64,000 nt of DNA, from positions 62,001 to 126,000 of the forward strand of contig CAZTNA010000006.1 of NCBI GenBank assembly GCA_964615305.1, in the 5' to 3' direction. Of the stretch, positions 35,083 through 43,835 are shown piece by piece. Source of the DNA: Bog-950 sp964615305. Lineage in GTDB: Bacteria; Bacteroidota; Bacteroidia; Chitinophagales; LD1. The notes under the pieces are model-generated. The model saw nothing but the letters and a program-made list of their open reading frames with translations, made no database searches and had not been told where the DNA came from. Position numbers and translations under genes: made by a program. Numbering within the stretch: position 1 is the first letter of the stretch; each line of letters opens with the position of its first letter.

Positions 35083-35781
35083 ATGCCATATTTGAGATTT
35101 ACTTTTGCTTGCTTGTTTCTTGTTATTGCATTAGGTGGCTGCAAAAACAAAAACCCGTATTTTGTAAACGACATCTTACTAGTATCGCCTGATAACAATG
35201 CGTTTTTGTTTAGAAATCAGCTTTACTTTCGTTGGCATGCTGTAGATGCCTTTAGCAACACACTGCAGATTTCACCCACCAGCGGATTTTCTGTATTGTT
35301 AGCTGATACGCTGGCTGACTCTACTGCATTGGTTACTAATGTTGCCAGTTTCGACTTGGGGGCAAAATATTATTGGCGAGTACTCAGCGAACCCAATGCC
35401 GGAGAGATCATTACTTCGGCAGTGAGAACATTTACTGTTACAGATACACGCGATAGTTTAAAAGGAACTTTCAGTGCTACAGTTCGCAAGCAAAGTTGGA
35501 ACCTGCCTTTGCAACCCCTTCAAGACACCACCTTTACCACCACCGTTACTATAAGTAAGCTTAGCGGCAGCAAACTCAAAACAGTTTGTGCAGAAACCCC
35601 CTCGCTAAACGATATGGGTCCGCATAATGATAACCTGCCATACCACTTTGGTAATGACGGCACAGGTATAAACCCATATATTCTTGGCAACTACGATACT
35701 CTGCTCCGCAGAATAGATTTAGAGTTTAGTGGAGGCAATAGCAACTCAGGTTACCACTATTGGTTTACTATTTACAAATAA
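35083..35781 (+). CDS. Lipoprotein with fibronectin-like fold, unknown function
   Basis: 232 residues. The signal peptide ends in a lipobox (ALGGC, Cys about residue 20). The mature part contains an FN3-like sandwich (PDNNAFLFRNQLYFRWHAVD; LGAKYYWRVLSEPNAGE). The C-terminus has GTGINPYILGNYD and SGYHYWFTIYK. No enzymatic motif. It follows the T9SS protease gene by 61 bp. Confidence 0.75.
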   Translation: MPYLRFTFACLFLVIALGGCKNKNPYFVNDILLVSPDNNAFLFRNQLYFRWHAVDAFSNTLQISPTSGFSVLLADTLADSTALVTNVASFDLGAKYYWRVLSEPNAGEIITSAVRTFTVTDTRDSLKGTFSATVRKQSWNLPLQPLQDTTFTTTVTISKLSGSKLKTVCAETPSLNDMGPHNDNLPYHFGNDGTGINPYILGNYDTLLRRIDLEFSGGNSNSGYHYWFTIYK

Positions 35782-35807
35782 CAACTTTCTAAAGAGGGCG
35801 GAGTTTT

Positions 35808-35815
35808 TAGATTTG
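35808..35815 (+). promoter_or_regulatory. Putative -7 box of the tRNA-Arg gene
   Basis: TAGATTTG is a perfect TAnnTTTG match, 11 bases before the tRNA 5' end, with a TTTC at 35786-35789 near -33 spacing. Confidence 0.6.
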
Positions 35816-35826
35816 CGTCCGTTTTT

Positions 35827-35900
35827 GGTCCGGTAGCTCAGCTGGATAGAGCAACAGATTTCTAATCTGTGGGTCAGGGGTTCGAATCCCTTCCGGATCA
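35827..35900 (+). tRNA. tRNA-Arg (anticodon TCT)
   Basis: Cloverleaf: acceptor GGTCCGG with CCGGATC (one G-T), D-arm AGCTCAGCTGGATAGAGC, and anticodon stem ACAGA/TCTGT with loop TTTCTAA giving anticodon TCT, reading AGA/AGG. The T-arm is AGGGGTTCGAATCCCTT. The discriminator is A and the CCA end is not encoded. Confidence 0.97.
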
Positions 35901-35911
35901 CAAACATTTCT

Positions 35912-36493
35912 TCACCCCAGTTTTTCTCTCCGCTGCTTCCACATATACTTATACAACACTGGAAAGTAGTACATGTAACTTACCGCCACCGGAATAGCCA
36001 CAGCAAAGTAAAGCCACAACGAAAACAAACCGCCAAACAACGGAGAACCCATTACCAGCCATTCGCCTGTCACACCTATAGGGTATAGAACAATAAAAAA
36101 ACTGTATCGCATCCAAAGCAATGCTTCGGGTTGCTTGCCCTGCAACTGAAAAAAGTAAAACGAGTAGCGTACCAGTTCAGTAATGCTCCACGCAAAACTT
36201 ACTGTTACAATACCCGCATAGCAAACAGGGTTAATGTTAAAGCGATAATAGAAGAGGAGGATAAGTACCAGCACCAGTAAGCGCGAAAACACCTGGGCAG
36301 TGGTAGAACCCACGGGGCTTTTTACCCACTTCAGTACCGCATGAACTATCTCCAGAAAAGCCATGCCTTGCGCCACAGCCAGCAGAATAACATTTGTATT
36401 GTTCAGTTGAAAATCCGCTGAAGTAAAACTGACGAAATACGCCAGCCAGCAAACAAAAGCAGTGGCGTTGTAAGCTAGCAGATAGTTTTTCAT
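35912..36493 (-). CDS. HACD/PTPLA-type (3R)-3-hydroxyacyl-CoA dehydratase homologue
   Basis: 193 residues, about six membrane helices. The hallmark stretches of the eukaryotic very-long-chain fatty acid elongase dehydratase (Phs1/HACD, once called PTPLA) are present: FLEIVHAVLKWVKSPVGSTT, QVFSRLLVLV, AWSITELVRYSFYFF and MRYSFFIVLYPIGVTGE. The yeast Phs1 catalytic pair Tyr149/Glu156 corresponds by spacing to Tyr137 and Glu144 here. It lies 12 bp downstream of a thiolase gene, co-directional. Bacterial members exist but are rare; a dehydration role in CoA-dependent chain elongation is inference. Confidence 0.85.
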   Translation of the reverse strand: MKNYLLAYNATAFVCWLAYFVSFTSADFQLNNTNVILLAVAQGMAFLEIVHAVLKWVKSPVGSTTAQVFSRLLVLVLILLFYYRFNINPVCYAGIVTVSFAWSITELVRYSFYFFQLQGKQPEALLWMRYSFFIVLYPIGVTGEWLVMGSPLFGGLFSLWLYFAVAIPVAVSYMYYFPVLYKYMWKQRREKLG

Positions 36494-36505
36494 TCTTAGA
36501 AAAGC

Positions 36506-37681
36506 TTAAACCTTTTCAACCACCACTGCGCTGGCACCACCGCCACCATTGCAGATACCTGCACAACCAATCTTGCCGCCTTTGTGTTTAAGCACCGAAA
36601 GTAAAGTGATGATAATACGCGCACCGCTCGCCCCCACCGGGTGACCGAGAGCCACCGCACCGCCAAAGGCGTTTACACGTGCAGGATCAAGGCTGAGTAT
36701 CTGAGTGTTTGCCATAGTTACATTGCTGAATGCCTCGTTTATTTCGAAGTAGTCAACGTTCTTAATATCAACGCCTGCCTTGGCAAGGGCTTTAGGCATG
36801 GCCAGCGATGGTGAAGTGGTGAAATCATCGGGTGCCTGTTCGGCATCGGCATAGCCCGTAAGTTTTGCAATAGGAGTAATACCCAGTTCCTTTATTTTTT
36901 TACCGCTCATTAAAACCACTGCCGCAGCACCGTCATTAATCTTCGAAGCGTTAACGGCTGTTACTGTTCCGTCTTTTCCAAAGGCAGGTTTCAGCGAAGC
37001 CACTTTATCGGCACGCAGTTTTTTGTATTCCTCATCCTCTTTCACAAAAGTGCTTTCGCCACGTCCTGCTATTTCCACATCAAAAAGTTCATCGGCAAAC
37101 CAACCGTTCTTGTAAGCTTCTGCCGCTCTTCGGTAGCTTTCCAACGCAAATGCATCCTGCTGTTCGCGTGTAATGTTATACTTCTTGGCGCAGCGGTCGC
37201 CACTGCTGCCCATCATTTCCTTGGTGTAAGGGTCTTGCAGTGCATCGCGCACTATGGCATCGGCCAACTCACCATTACCGTAGCGGTATCCGCTGCGTCC
37301 GTTGGCAATCATGTAAGGTGCATTGGTCATACTTTCCATGCCGCCTGCTACTACCACATCTTTGTCGCCCAGCCAAATACTTTGCGCCCCCAGAATAATC
37401 GCCTTCATACCGCTCGCACAAACCTTATTGATAGTAGTAACCGTAGCACCCGGATGCACACCCGCGTTCAATGCCGCCTGACGTGCAGGTGCCTGCCCCG
37501 TGTTGGCTTGTATCACATTGCCCATTATCACCTCTTCCACATCGCTACCTGTAATACCGGCACGCTCAATCGCCTTCTTAATAGTTTGCGTTCCTAACTG
37601 TACCGCGCTCAACTGGCTCAAAACTCCGCTCATGCTGCCTATGGGAGTCCGCGCAACACTTACGATATATACTTCGTTCAT
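36506..37681 (-). CDS. Acetyl-CoA C-acetyltransferase (thiolase)
   Basis: 391 residues. Condenses or cleaves acetoacetyl-CoA-type substrates. The acylated Cys is in INKVCASGMKAI, the His of the oxyanion hole in YFEINEAFSNV to GHPVGASGARI, and the second Cys in GCAGICNGGGGASA. The full-length family pattern includes PYTKEMMGSSGD and NGGGGASAVVVE. It probably forms a two-gene transcript with the HACD-like dehydratase. Confidence 0.95.
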   Translation of the reverse strand: MNEVYIVSVARTPIGSMSGVLSQLSAVQLGTQTIKKAIERAGITGSDVEEVIMGNVIQANTGQAPARQAALNAGVHPGATVTTINKVCASGMKAIILGAQSIWLGDKDVVVAGGMESMTNAPYMIANGRSGYRYGNGELADAIVRDALQDPYTKEMMGSSGDRCAKKYNITREQQDAFALESYRRAAEAYKNGWFADELFDVEIAGRGESTFVKEDEEYKKLRADKVASLKPAFGKDGTVTAVNASKINDGAAAVVLMSGKKIKELGITPIAKLTGYADAEQAPDDFTTSPSLAMPKALAKAGVDIKNVDYFEINEAFSNVTMANTQILSLDPARVNAFGGAVALGHPVGASGARIIITLLSVLKHKGGKIGCAGICNGGGGASAVVVEKV

Positions 37682-37844
37682 CTGTAAAATTATTTTGGGT
37701 TTTAGAATGGCCCAAACCTAAATGAAAAATTCAAACGGCAGAGTTCCGGTTTTCTAATCACTTGAACAATTGTATTTACAGTTCTTTCAACTACTCTTTT
37801 AGATTTGGTACGCCCTTTGGGTAATAAGCGTAAACAGACGTATC

Positions 37845-38480
37845 ATGAAAACCCGGTCAGCATTAATTTCAGTGTGTATCTTTTTGATATATTGTCAAAT
37901 TTCTGCACAAACAGCCAATAATGGCAAACAGAGAGGTGGGAACAGAAAAGCCATAGAGGACTCTATTGAAGTAAAATATCTGCCGGCTGCCAATTCACTT
38001 GCTTTCGATTCTACACCTACCATCAACTTTCGTGATGTAAACATAGTATCTTTTAAAACCAAAGAGGATTGGATGATGTATTACAAATACAAAAGCCGCA
38101 TACAAAAAGTTTTGCCTTATGTAAAAATTGCCAAGCAGGTTTACATAGAATTGAAGCAGGAGAAAGAGGATGAAAAGAAACGCGTTTACCGCAAGTATCG
38201 CAAAGACGTAGAAAAAGAAATGCGCACCAAGTTTGAGAAAGAACTCAAAGATCTCACTATTGGTCAGGGCGAAATGCTCTTTAAACTCATCAACCGTGAA
38301 ACCGGCAACAACGCTTACAACCTTATAAAAGAAGTGAAAGGTTCGGTTACCGCCTGGTTCTATCAGTTGGTAGGCAAACGCTACGGTTACAATTTAAAAG
38401 ACAACTACAACCCCGAAGAAGAAAAGATGATTGAGTTAATTATTAAAGAAATGGGGGCCTCATACAACGTTAACTCCTAG
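37845..38480 (+). CDS. DUF4294-family exported protein
   Basis: 211 residues with a signal peptide (1-22, ending ISAQ). The central region DVNIVSFKTKEDWMMYYKYKSRIQKVLPYVKIAKQVY and the highly charged DEKKRVYRKYRKDVEKEMR, then LTIGQGEMLFKLINRETGNNAYNLIKEVKGSVTAWFYQL, match DUF4294, a Bacteroidota envelope family without known function. It is 48 bases upstream of the ABC exporter start in the same direction. Confidence 0.8.
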   Translation: MKTRSALISVCIFLIYCQISAQTANNGKQRGGNRKAIEDSIEVKYLPAANSLAFDSTPTINFRDVNIVSFKTKEDWMMYYKYKSRIQKVLPYVKIAKQVYIELKQEKEDEKKRVYRKYRKDVEKEMRTKFEKELKDLTIGQGEMLFKLINRETGNNAYNLIKEVKGSVTAWFYQLVGKRYGYNLKDNYNPEEEKMIELIIKEMGASYNVNS

Positions 38481-38528
38481 CGCACCAAAACGGTGATTTC
38501 AAATTTTTTAAGTTCGCTGGCAGCTATT

Positions 38529-40343
38529 ATGTTACCGGAGCAGTTTCAGAAGTTGTCACACTTGTTATCACTTAACAAGTATTTCGTTAAGCACAAATGG
38601 CGGATAGGCCTTGGTGTTTTCTTTGTTGTTTGCGCCAACCTCCTAAACGTCATCAATCCGCTTATTACTAAAGGTGCGGTTGATCTGATTACCGAAAACC
38701 TTAGCCGCGTACATCACGATCAGCTACACGCACAAGTAATACGCGAACAAATAGGTGAAGACGTATTTTGGCTTTTCTCTAAGTATCTTGTAGTTGCGCT
38801 TTTAGCTGGTGGCTTCACCTTTATGATGAGGCAATCTATCATTGTAGTATCTCGGCTTATTGAATTCGATTTAAAGAACGAAGTATATGAACACTACCAA
38901 AAACTTGATCTGGCTTTCTACCGCAAAAACAACACAGGCGATTTAATGAACCGAATTACCGAAGATGTAAGCCGGGTGCGCATGTATGTAGGTCCTGCTA
39001 TTATGTACACTACTAACCTTTTCTTTACTATCACATTTGCAGTAGCAAGCATGTTTATGCTTAATAGCACGCTTACACTTTGGGTGCTTATTCCATTACC
39101 TATACTCTCCTTTGTAATTTACTATGTAAACGAGCTAGTGGGAAAAGCCAGCACACAAATACAAGAACAACTCAGCGAAATGACCATCAACGCCCAGGAA
39201 ACATACTCCGGCATAAGAGTAGTGCAGGCATACAGCCGCGAAAAAGAAATGCTGGCACACTTTGCGGCAGAAGGCGAAACCTACAAACAAAAGCAACTAA
39301 ACTTAGCCAAAATTGACTCGGTGTACTTTCCTTCCATGACCTTTTTAGTCGGTTGCTCTATCATAATAGTTGTTTGGGTAGGTAGTCAGCAAATAAGTGA
39401 TGGTAAGCTAACTATAGGAGCGCTCACGGCATTTTTAATGTACACCAACATGCTTATGTGGCCGGTCAGTTCACTCGGATGGACCGCCTCTATGATTCAA
39501 CGCGCTGCTGTGTCGCAAAAGCGTATCAACGAGTTCTTACATCTGCAGCCCGCTATAAAAGAATCTGACCGTGCAACTGATAAACCCATACAAGGAAAAA
39601 TTACATTCAGTAGCGTGTCGTTTACTTATCCGGATACTGGCATAGAAGCGCTGAAGGATATTTCGTTTCAAATGGAAAAAGGCGAACGCATAGCCATTAT
39701 TGGTAAAACCGGCTCGGGGAAAACCACCATTGCCGACCTTCTTATGCGTATGTATGACGTAAGCAGCGGTAAAATTGAAATTGATGATACCGATGTAAAG
39801 AAGTGGAAACTTTCTTCGCTGCGTAAGCAAATTGGTTTTGTGCCGCAGGATGTTTTTCTGTTTTCAGAAACCATTACTGAAAACATCGGCTTTGGGAAAG
39901 AAACAATTACAAAAGAAGAAGCAAAGCTATTTGCCGGGTACGCTTCAATAGACAAAGAGATAGAAGCATTTCCACAAGGATTCAGCACAGTAGTAGGGGA
40001 GCGCGGGGTAACTTTATCGGGAGGGCAGAAGCAACGCATTTCTATTGCGCGCGCTCTTATTAAACAACCCAACGTTCTTTTGTTAGATGACAGCCTAAGT
40101 GCTGTTGACACAGCCACCGAAAAACAAATTCAGCAGAGTTTAGATAAAGTGCTTAAAGGGAAAACCACTATCATTATAACTCATCGAATTTTTTCTTTGT
40201 TTCATTTCGATAATATACTTGTGCTCGATAACGGAAAAATAGCTGAACAAGGCACGCATGACAAATTGATAAGAGCCGGTGGCATATATGCCGATATTTA
40301 CCGAAGGCAAATGAACGAACAACGCGAAGAAACGAATGCTTAA
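38529..40343 (+). CDS. ABC exporter half-transporter (MsbA-like)
   Basis: About 604 residues. N-terminal six-helix exporter domain (about 20-330) and C-terminal ATPase: Walker A GKTGSGKTTIA, Q loop GFVPQDVFLFSE, signature LSGGQKQRI, Walker B NVLLLDDSLSAVDTATE, and H loop ITHRI. The ATG at 38529 is preferred to the in-frame GTG at 38493. It probably acts as a homodimer. Lipid, peptide or drug export cannot be told apart from sequence. Confidence 0.9.
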   Translation: MLPEQFQKLSHLLSLNKYFVKHKWRIGLGVFFVVCANLLNVINPLITKGAVDLITENLSRVHHDQLHAQVIREQIGEDVFWLFSKYLVVALLAGGFTFMMRQSIIVVSRLIEFDLKNEVYEHYQKLDLAFYRKNNTGDLMNRITEDVSRVRMYVGPAIMYTTNLFFTITFAVASMFMLNSTLTLWVLIPLPILSFVIYYVNELVGKASTQIQEQLSEMTINAQETYSGIRVVQAYSREKEMLAHFAAEGETYKQKQLNLAKIDSVYFPSMTFLVGCSIIIVVWVGSQQISDGKLTIGALTAFLMYTNMLMWPVSSLGWTASMIQRAAVSQKRINEFLHLQPAIKESDRATDKPIQGKITFSSVSFTYPDTGIEALKDISFQMEKGERIAIIGKTGSGKTTIADLLMRMYDVSSGKIEIDDTDVKKWKLSSLRKQIGFVPQDVFLFSETITENIGFGKETITKEEAKLFAGYASIDKEIEAFPQGFSTVVGERGVTLSGGQKQRISIARALIKQPNVLLLDDSLSAVDTATEKQIQQSLDKVLKGKTTIIITHRIFSLFHFDNILVLDNGKIAEQGTHDKLIRAGGIYADIYRRQMNEQREETNA

Positions 40344-40344
40344 A

Positions 40345-40364
40345 TAGTTCTAAATATAGAACTA
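40345..40364. repeat. Perfect 8-bp inverted repeat
   Basis: TAGTTCTA, four bases, TAGAACTA. It begins one base after the ABC exporter stop codon. It has no T-tract, so a terminator role is doubtful; it could be a transcript 3' end processing or stabilising hairpin. Confidence 0.4.
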
Positions 40365-40452
40365 CCCAAAGGTGTCATTATTGTAAAAAATATAATTTAG
40401 CCCTAACTACATAAAACCAAAACAGTAATTTCAAAATTAAAAAGCAGGTACC

Positions 40453-40872
40453 GTGGAAAATAACAATGGAAAATACAGTGGGTTTTTCAGCAAGAAGCTG
40501 AAAGCAGGTAAACGCAGAACTTATTTTTTTGACGTGCGCAGCACCAAGCAAGGCGACTTTTTTTTAACCATCACCGAGAGCAAAAAGAAGTTTGACAGCG
40601 ATGGTTACGAAAGCCACAAAATTTTTCTTTACAAAGAAGATTTCAAAAAATTTCTTGAAGCATTAAACGATACTGTCAACTATATTAAAACTGAGTTAAT
40701 GCCGGAGTATGATTACGAAAGTGAACGTCCCGCACGCACAAGTAACGATGAGCCAAAACAACAGCAAACACCCGTAGCCAAACCTCCTTTGGTTGATCAA
40801 AAAGATACAGAGAATACCGTTTCAAATGCTACCCCGCAAATTAGTGACGATGAACAAGTGGATTGGAATTAG
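40453..40872 (+). CDS. PUR-like nucleic-acid-binding protein (DUF3276)
   Basis: 139 residues. A single PUR-alpha-like repeat (about 8-85; GFFSKKLKAGKRRTYFFDVRSTKQGDFFLTITESKKKF, IFLYKEDFKKFLEALNDTVNYI) with a disordered acidic tail. The family is a conserved Bacteroidota single-stranded nucleic-acid-binding protein. The start is GTG (no ATG in frame; a stop lies six codons upstream). The metallophosphoesterase gene starts one base past its stop codon, so the two are translationally coupled. Confidence 0.88.
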   Translation: MENNNGKYSGFFSKKLKAGKRRTYFFDVRSTKQGDFFLTITESKKKFDSDGYESHKIFLYKEDFKKFLEALNDTVNYIKTELMPEYDYESERPARTSNDEPKQQQTPVAKPPLVDQKDTENTVSNATPQISDDEQVDWN

Positions 40873-40873
40873 T

Positions 40874-41815
40874 ATGAAACTCTTTCCACTATTGTTTGTA
40901 GTTACAGCAGTATTGATTCAGATATCATCTTGTGCCAAGTTACCCATAGATAGCCCCGTAGTGTCGGTAGCCAAAGTTTCAAACCCTTCCGATACTGCTG
41001 TGTTTGCTATCATTGGAGACTACGGTCAGGATAGCCCCAGCGAAGGCAAAGTAGCTGATATGGTAAAAAGTTGGAACCCCGAGTTTATTGTAACCATGGG
41101 AGACAACAACTATCCGCTTGGTTCGGCCAATACCATTGTAAGTAATGTAGGTAAGTACTATTGCGATTTTATTTACAACCCCGATGCACCTGCTGACCGC
41201 ATTTGTACCGGCAAAGCTGCACAGGAAAAGAAAAACAGGTTTTTCCCGGCACCCGGAAATCACGACAATTATTCTATACCCGCAATAAAACCGTACTTAG
41301 ACTACTTTACACTTCCCGGTGATGAGCGTAATTATGATTTTGTTTGGGGGCCTGTTCACTTCTTTTCGTTAAACACCGGAAAGACCGGTAACATGGATAA
41401 TGCTACCGAAAACTGGTTAAAGGATGGGCTTTCAAAAAGTGTTTCACCTTTTAAAGTAGTTTACTTTCATCATCCACCATACTCAGCTGGTAACCATGGT
41501 AGCTCGTATAGTTTGCGCTTGCCTTATGCAGAATGGGGGGTAAATGCTGTGTTGGCAGGGCACGAACATTTTTATATGCGTGTAAACGATAATACCGCGC
41601 CCAAGCTAGTTTATCTGATATTAGGAAACAGTGGAAACGAACACTTGTATAACTGCAATGCAAATCCTTTAGATGCATCGCGGTTTAGCGTACATTGCGA
41701 TAGTGACCATTTCGGAGCCATAAAAGTAACGGCTACAACCACAAAGTTGGTGTTTCAATACTTTACCACCGAGAATCAAGCTACCCCATCTGATGTTTGG
41801 GAGATTACAAAATAA
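40874..41815 (+). CDS. Calcineurin-like metallophosphoesterase lipoprotein
   Basis: 313 residues from the ATG at 40874. The longer frame from 40793 is rejected because it overlaps the PUR gene and hides the signal. A lipoprotein signal with lipobox ISSC precedes the enzyme domain with all five metal motifs: AIIGDYGQD, MGDNNYPLG, PGNHDNY, YFHHPPYSAG and AGHEHFYMR. The motif set (GDNNY, GNHD, GHEH) resembles purple-acid-phosphatase-type enzymes. Membrane-anchored in the envelope; substrate unknown. Confidence 0.88.
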   Translation: MKLFPLLFVVTAVLIQISSCAKLPIDSPVVSVAKVSNPSDTAVFAIIGDYGQDSPSEGKVADMVKSWNPEFIVTMGDNNYPLGSANTIVSNVGKYYCDFIYNPDAPADRICTGKAAQEKKNRFFPAPGNHDNYSIPAIKPYLDYFTLPGDERNYDFVWGPVHFFSLNTGKTGNMDNATENWLKDGLSKSVSPFKVVYFHHPPYSAGNHGSSYSLRLPYAEWGVNAVLAGHEHFYMRVNDNTAPKLVYLILGNSGNEHLYNCNANPLDASRFSVHCDSDHFGAIKVTATTTKLVFQYFTTENQATPSDVWEITK

Positions 41816-41824
41816 CTTCAGAGT

Positions 41825-42379
41825 TTAAAGGTAAGATGTAACATCGGCAATTTTCCATTCATTGTTTATTTGAAGGAAACCGAAAAATTTACGATCAATA
41901 GTTTTTGGCGAAACAAAAATAACTTCAAGTACTGTCATGGTTCTGCCATCGGGCTGTGGCAATTCGAAAGCGCGGCTGTATTCTACCGACTCTACACCTT
42001 TATTCCATTTCGAAAAAATATCGGCAGTGATTTTAAGCACTGCTTTGTCGAAACTGTTTTTAGCATTAAAAACATCATAACCGTGTTTGTTTTGGTCGGG
42101 TCCACGGTAAACTATTAATGACCCAAGTCGCGAATAATCTTTTGAACTACTGGCAGCAAAAGCTGTGTCTAAAACTTGTGTAAGCAATGGTATAACTGAT
42201 GTATCGGCATGGGGCAAAGTAAGCGTACCGGATGGCTTTAATGATACGGTATTTGTGTCGGTTACTGGTGCTGTTACCTCGGGCTTTTTATACGATGCCT
42301 TATACCAATAAACTGCTCCGGTAATCATAGCAACTAACAAAATAGCACCCGCTATATATCCTATTTTCTTTCTATCCAT
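41825..42379 (-). CDS. Membrane-anchored protein of unknown function
   Basis: 184 residues: a single N-terminal transmembrane helix (about 7-26), a Thr/Pro/Lys-rich linker, then a globular domain ending FFGFLQINNEWKIADV. That ending resembles the closing strand of NTF2-like folds, but similarity is only suggestive. It is 15 bp downstream of the acetyltransferase gene, on the same strand. Confidence 0.6.
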   Translation of the reverse strand: MDRKKIGYIAGAILLVAMITGAVYWYKASYKKPEVTAPVTDTNTVSLKPSGTLTLPHADTSVIPLLTQVLDTAFAASSSKDYSRLGSLIVYRGPDQNKHGYDVFNAKNSFDKAVLKITADIFSKWNKGVESVEYSRAFELPQPDGRTMTVLEVIFVSPKTIDRKFFGFLQINNEWKIADVTSYL

Positions 42380-42394
42380 GCGGTGAATATAAGT

Positions 42395-42832
42395 TTACTT
42401 AAGCCGCTTCTGCATAACAACATGTGGAATACTTACTTCCACAAATATATCGCTCACAATTTTATATCCCATACTTTCATAAAAGCCAACTGCCGATTTG
42501 CGGGCATGGCAATACACAAATTCAAAACCATTTTCAGTAGCAAACTTCTCTGCCATAGCTGAGAGTTTCCTTCCATATCCATTGCCCTGTTTACTTCTAT
42601 CTACTGCTACCTGTCTCATTTTTACTTTGATGTTATCTACCACAGTTAGTGTAAGGCAGGCAATTATGTTATTGTCTAAAAATAGCCCCCAGTGTAAATC
42701 GTCTTCATCTTTTTTTAGTTCAGCTTCCGTAAACTGTAAACCAAGTGGCTTTCGAAGAACCTCGTTTCGAAGTGCCAAAGCATGTTGATAATCTACAGAG
42801 GTATGAGTAAATCTTCGGATAACAACAGCCAT
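42395..42832 (-). CDS. GNAT-family N-acetyltransferase
   Basis: 145 residues from the ATG at 42832 (an in-frame TTG at 42835 is less likely). Motif A for acetyl-CoA binding is VAVDRSKQGNGYGRKLSAMAEKFA, followed by motif B FVYCHARKSAVGFYESMGYKIV. The N-terminus VIRRFTHTSVDYQHALALRNEVLRKPLGL is typical of the small EF_0945-like GNATs. Substrate unknown. Confidence 0.88.
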   Translation of the reverse strand: MAVVIRRFTHTSVDYQHALALRNEVLRKPLGLQFTEAELKKDEDDLHWGLFLDNNIIACLTLTVVDNIKVKMRQVAVDRSKQGNGYGRKLSAMAEKFATENGFEFVYCHARKSAVGFYESMGYKIVSDIFVEVSIPHVVMQKRLK

Positions 42833-42919
42833 CAACTGCTAATAAACCGAAAAATATTGGCACCATATTTATGTATGAAAGAAATAATTCTAAATTCGAA
42901 CCACTAAAATTAAAACGAC

Positions 42920-43354
42920 ATGAAAAAAATCATTCTTTCTATTGCCGCAGTTGCTATGATAGTTACCGGCACAATGGCACAAGCTACAGTTACTAAAGCT
43001 ACTACTACTCAGGCAACAAAGAAGGGTAATGCGCCTCGCGAAACACCAGAAGCAAAGGCTAAGAGTACTGTAACTAAGCTAACTGCTGAACTTGGCTTAA
43101 AACCTGACCAAGTTACATCAGCCACTAAAATTTTTACTGACTTCTTTACCCAAGTTAGTGCACTAAGGTCTCAAAGTAGCAGTTTAGATGAGAAAGCATT
43201 AGATGAAAAGAAAAAAGAGTTGAAAAAGAATCGTAATGCTTCCTTAAAGGCAATTCTTACTGCTGAGCAGCAAGCAAAGTTTCAAGAAATTATGAAAGAA
43301 AAAAAAGCAAGTAAAGGAACACAAAGAGACGCTTCTCAGCAAAGAACCAAATAA
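42920..43354 (+). CDS. Small exported protein, Spy/CpxP-like in pattern
   Basis: 144 residues with a signal peptide (1-21, ending TMAQ). The mature part is Lys/Thr/Ala-rich and helical. It contains a LTAELGLKPDQVTSATKIFTDFF segment and a second helix ending ILTAEQQAKFQEIMKE, echoing the LTxxQ motifs of Spy/CpxP periplasmic proteins. The two-helix hairpin with a charged linker supports a small chaperone or stress-sensor role, which is inference. A terminator follows. Confidence 0.7.
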   Translation: MKKIILSIAAVAMIVTGTMAQATVTKATTTQATKKGNAPRETPEAKAKSTVTKLTAELGLKPDQVTSATKIFTDFFTQVSALRSQSSSLDEKALDEKKKELKKNRNASLKAILTAEQQAKFQEIMKEKKASKGTQRDASQQRTK

Positions 43355-43374
43355 TAAAATAGTATAAAGTACAG

Positions 43375-43403
43375 CGGAGATGAGCAATCATCTCCGTTTT
43401 TAT
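43375..43403 (+). terminator. Intrinsic terminator
   Basis: A perfect 9-bp stem, CGGAGATGA with TCATCTCCG, a GCAA loop and a TTTTTA tail. It ends the 42920-43354 transcript. Confidence 0.85.
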
Positions 43404-43424
43404 GTACCGTTAAGCATAACACTG

Positions 43425-43832
43425 ATGATCAAGAATACAGGTTTGTTTTATGTTTTTTTAGTTTTATTATCTGCTTCATCCTGCACTGACAAGTCAACAG
43501 CACTTAACCGCACATGGAGAATTACAGATTTAAAATATACAAAGGAAGTGCCCGCTGAAATGAAACCTGCAATTGACAAGTCGTTAGATGAAATGAGGCA
43601 GAACTTTAGCATCACCTACAATAGCGATGGTACCTATTTTACCAAGATGGGTGAGAGTAGTATTCAAGGCAAATGGAAGCTGAATTGGAACTCGTCAAAG
43701 CTGTCAGTAGTAACCAGTACGGGCGAGTCAAAAGAGTATTCAGTTATGATGTTAGATGAGCATGCTTTTTCTTTCAAAGCTATAGAAGGAGGTGAGGAAG
43801 TTATATTTGAGTTGATTCCCGATAAAAAATAG
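43425..43832 (+). CDS. Small lipoprotein, lipocalin-like
   Basis: 135 residues from the ATG at 43425. The upstream in-frame ATG at 43380 lies in the terminator hairpin and is rejected. The lipobox is SASSC. The mature domain starts LNRTWRITDLKY and contains GKWKLNWNSSKLSV and a strand-rich end, the pattern of Bacteroidota lipocalin-like lipoproteins. Function unknown. It is followed after 3 bp by a probable paralogue. Confidence 0.75.
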   Translation: MIKNTGLFYVFLVLLSASSCTDKSTALNRTWRITDLKYTKEVPAEMKPAIDKSLDEMRQNFSITYNSDGTYFTKMGESSIQGKWKLNWNSSKLSVVTSTGESKEYSVMMLDEHAFSFKAIEGGEEVIFELIPDKK

Positions 43833-43835
43833 ACC

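Noticed and set aside
40345..40364. Terminator for the ABC exporter
   Set aside because: A perfect hairpin but with no T-tract after it on either side; kept only as an inverted repeat.
40793..40873. Upstream ATG as start of the metallophosphoesterase
   Set aside because: It would overlap the PUR-like gene and add 27 residues ahead of a clear lipoprotein signal that begins at 40874.
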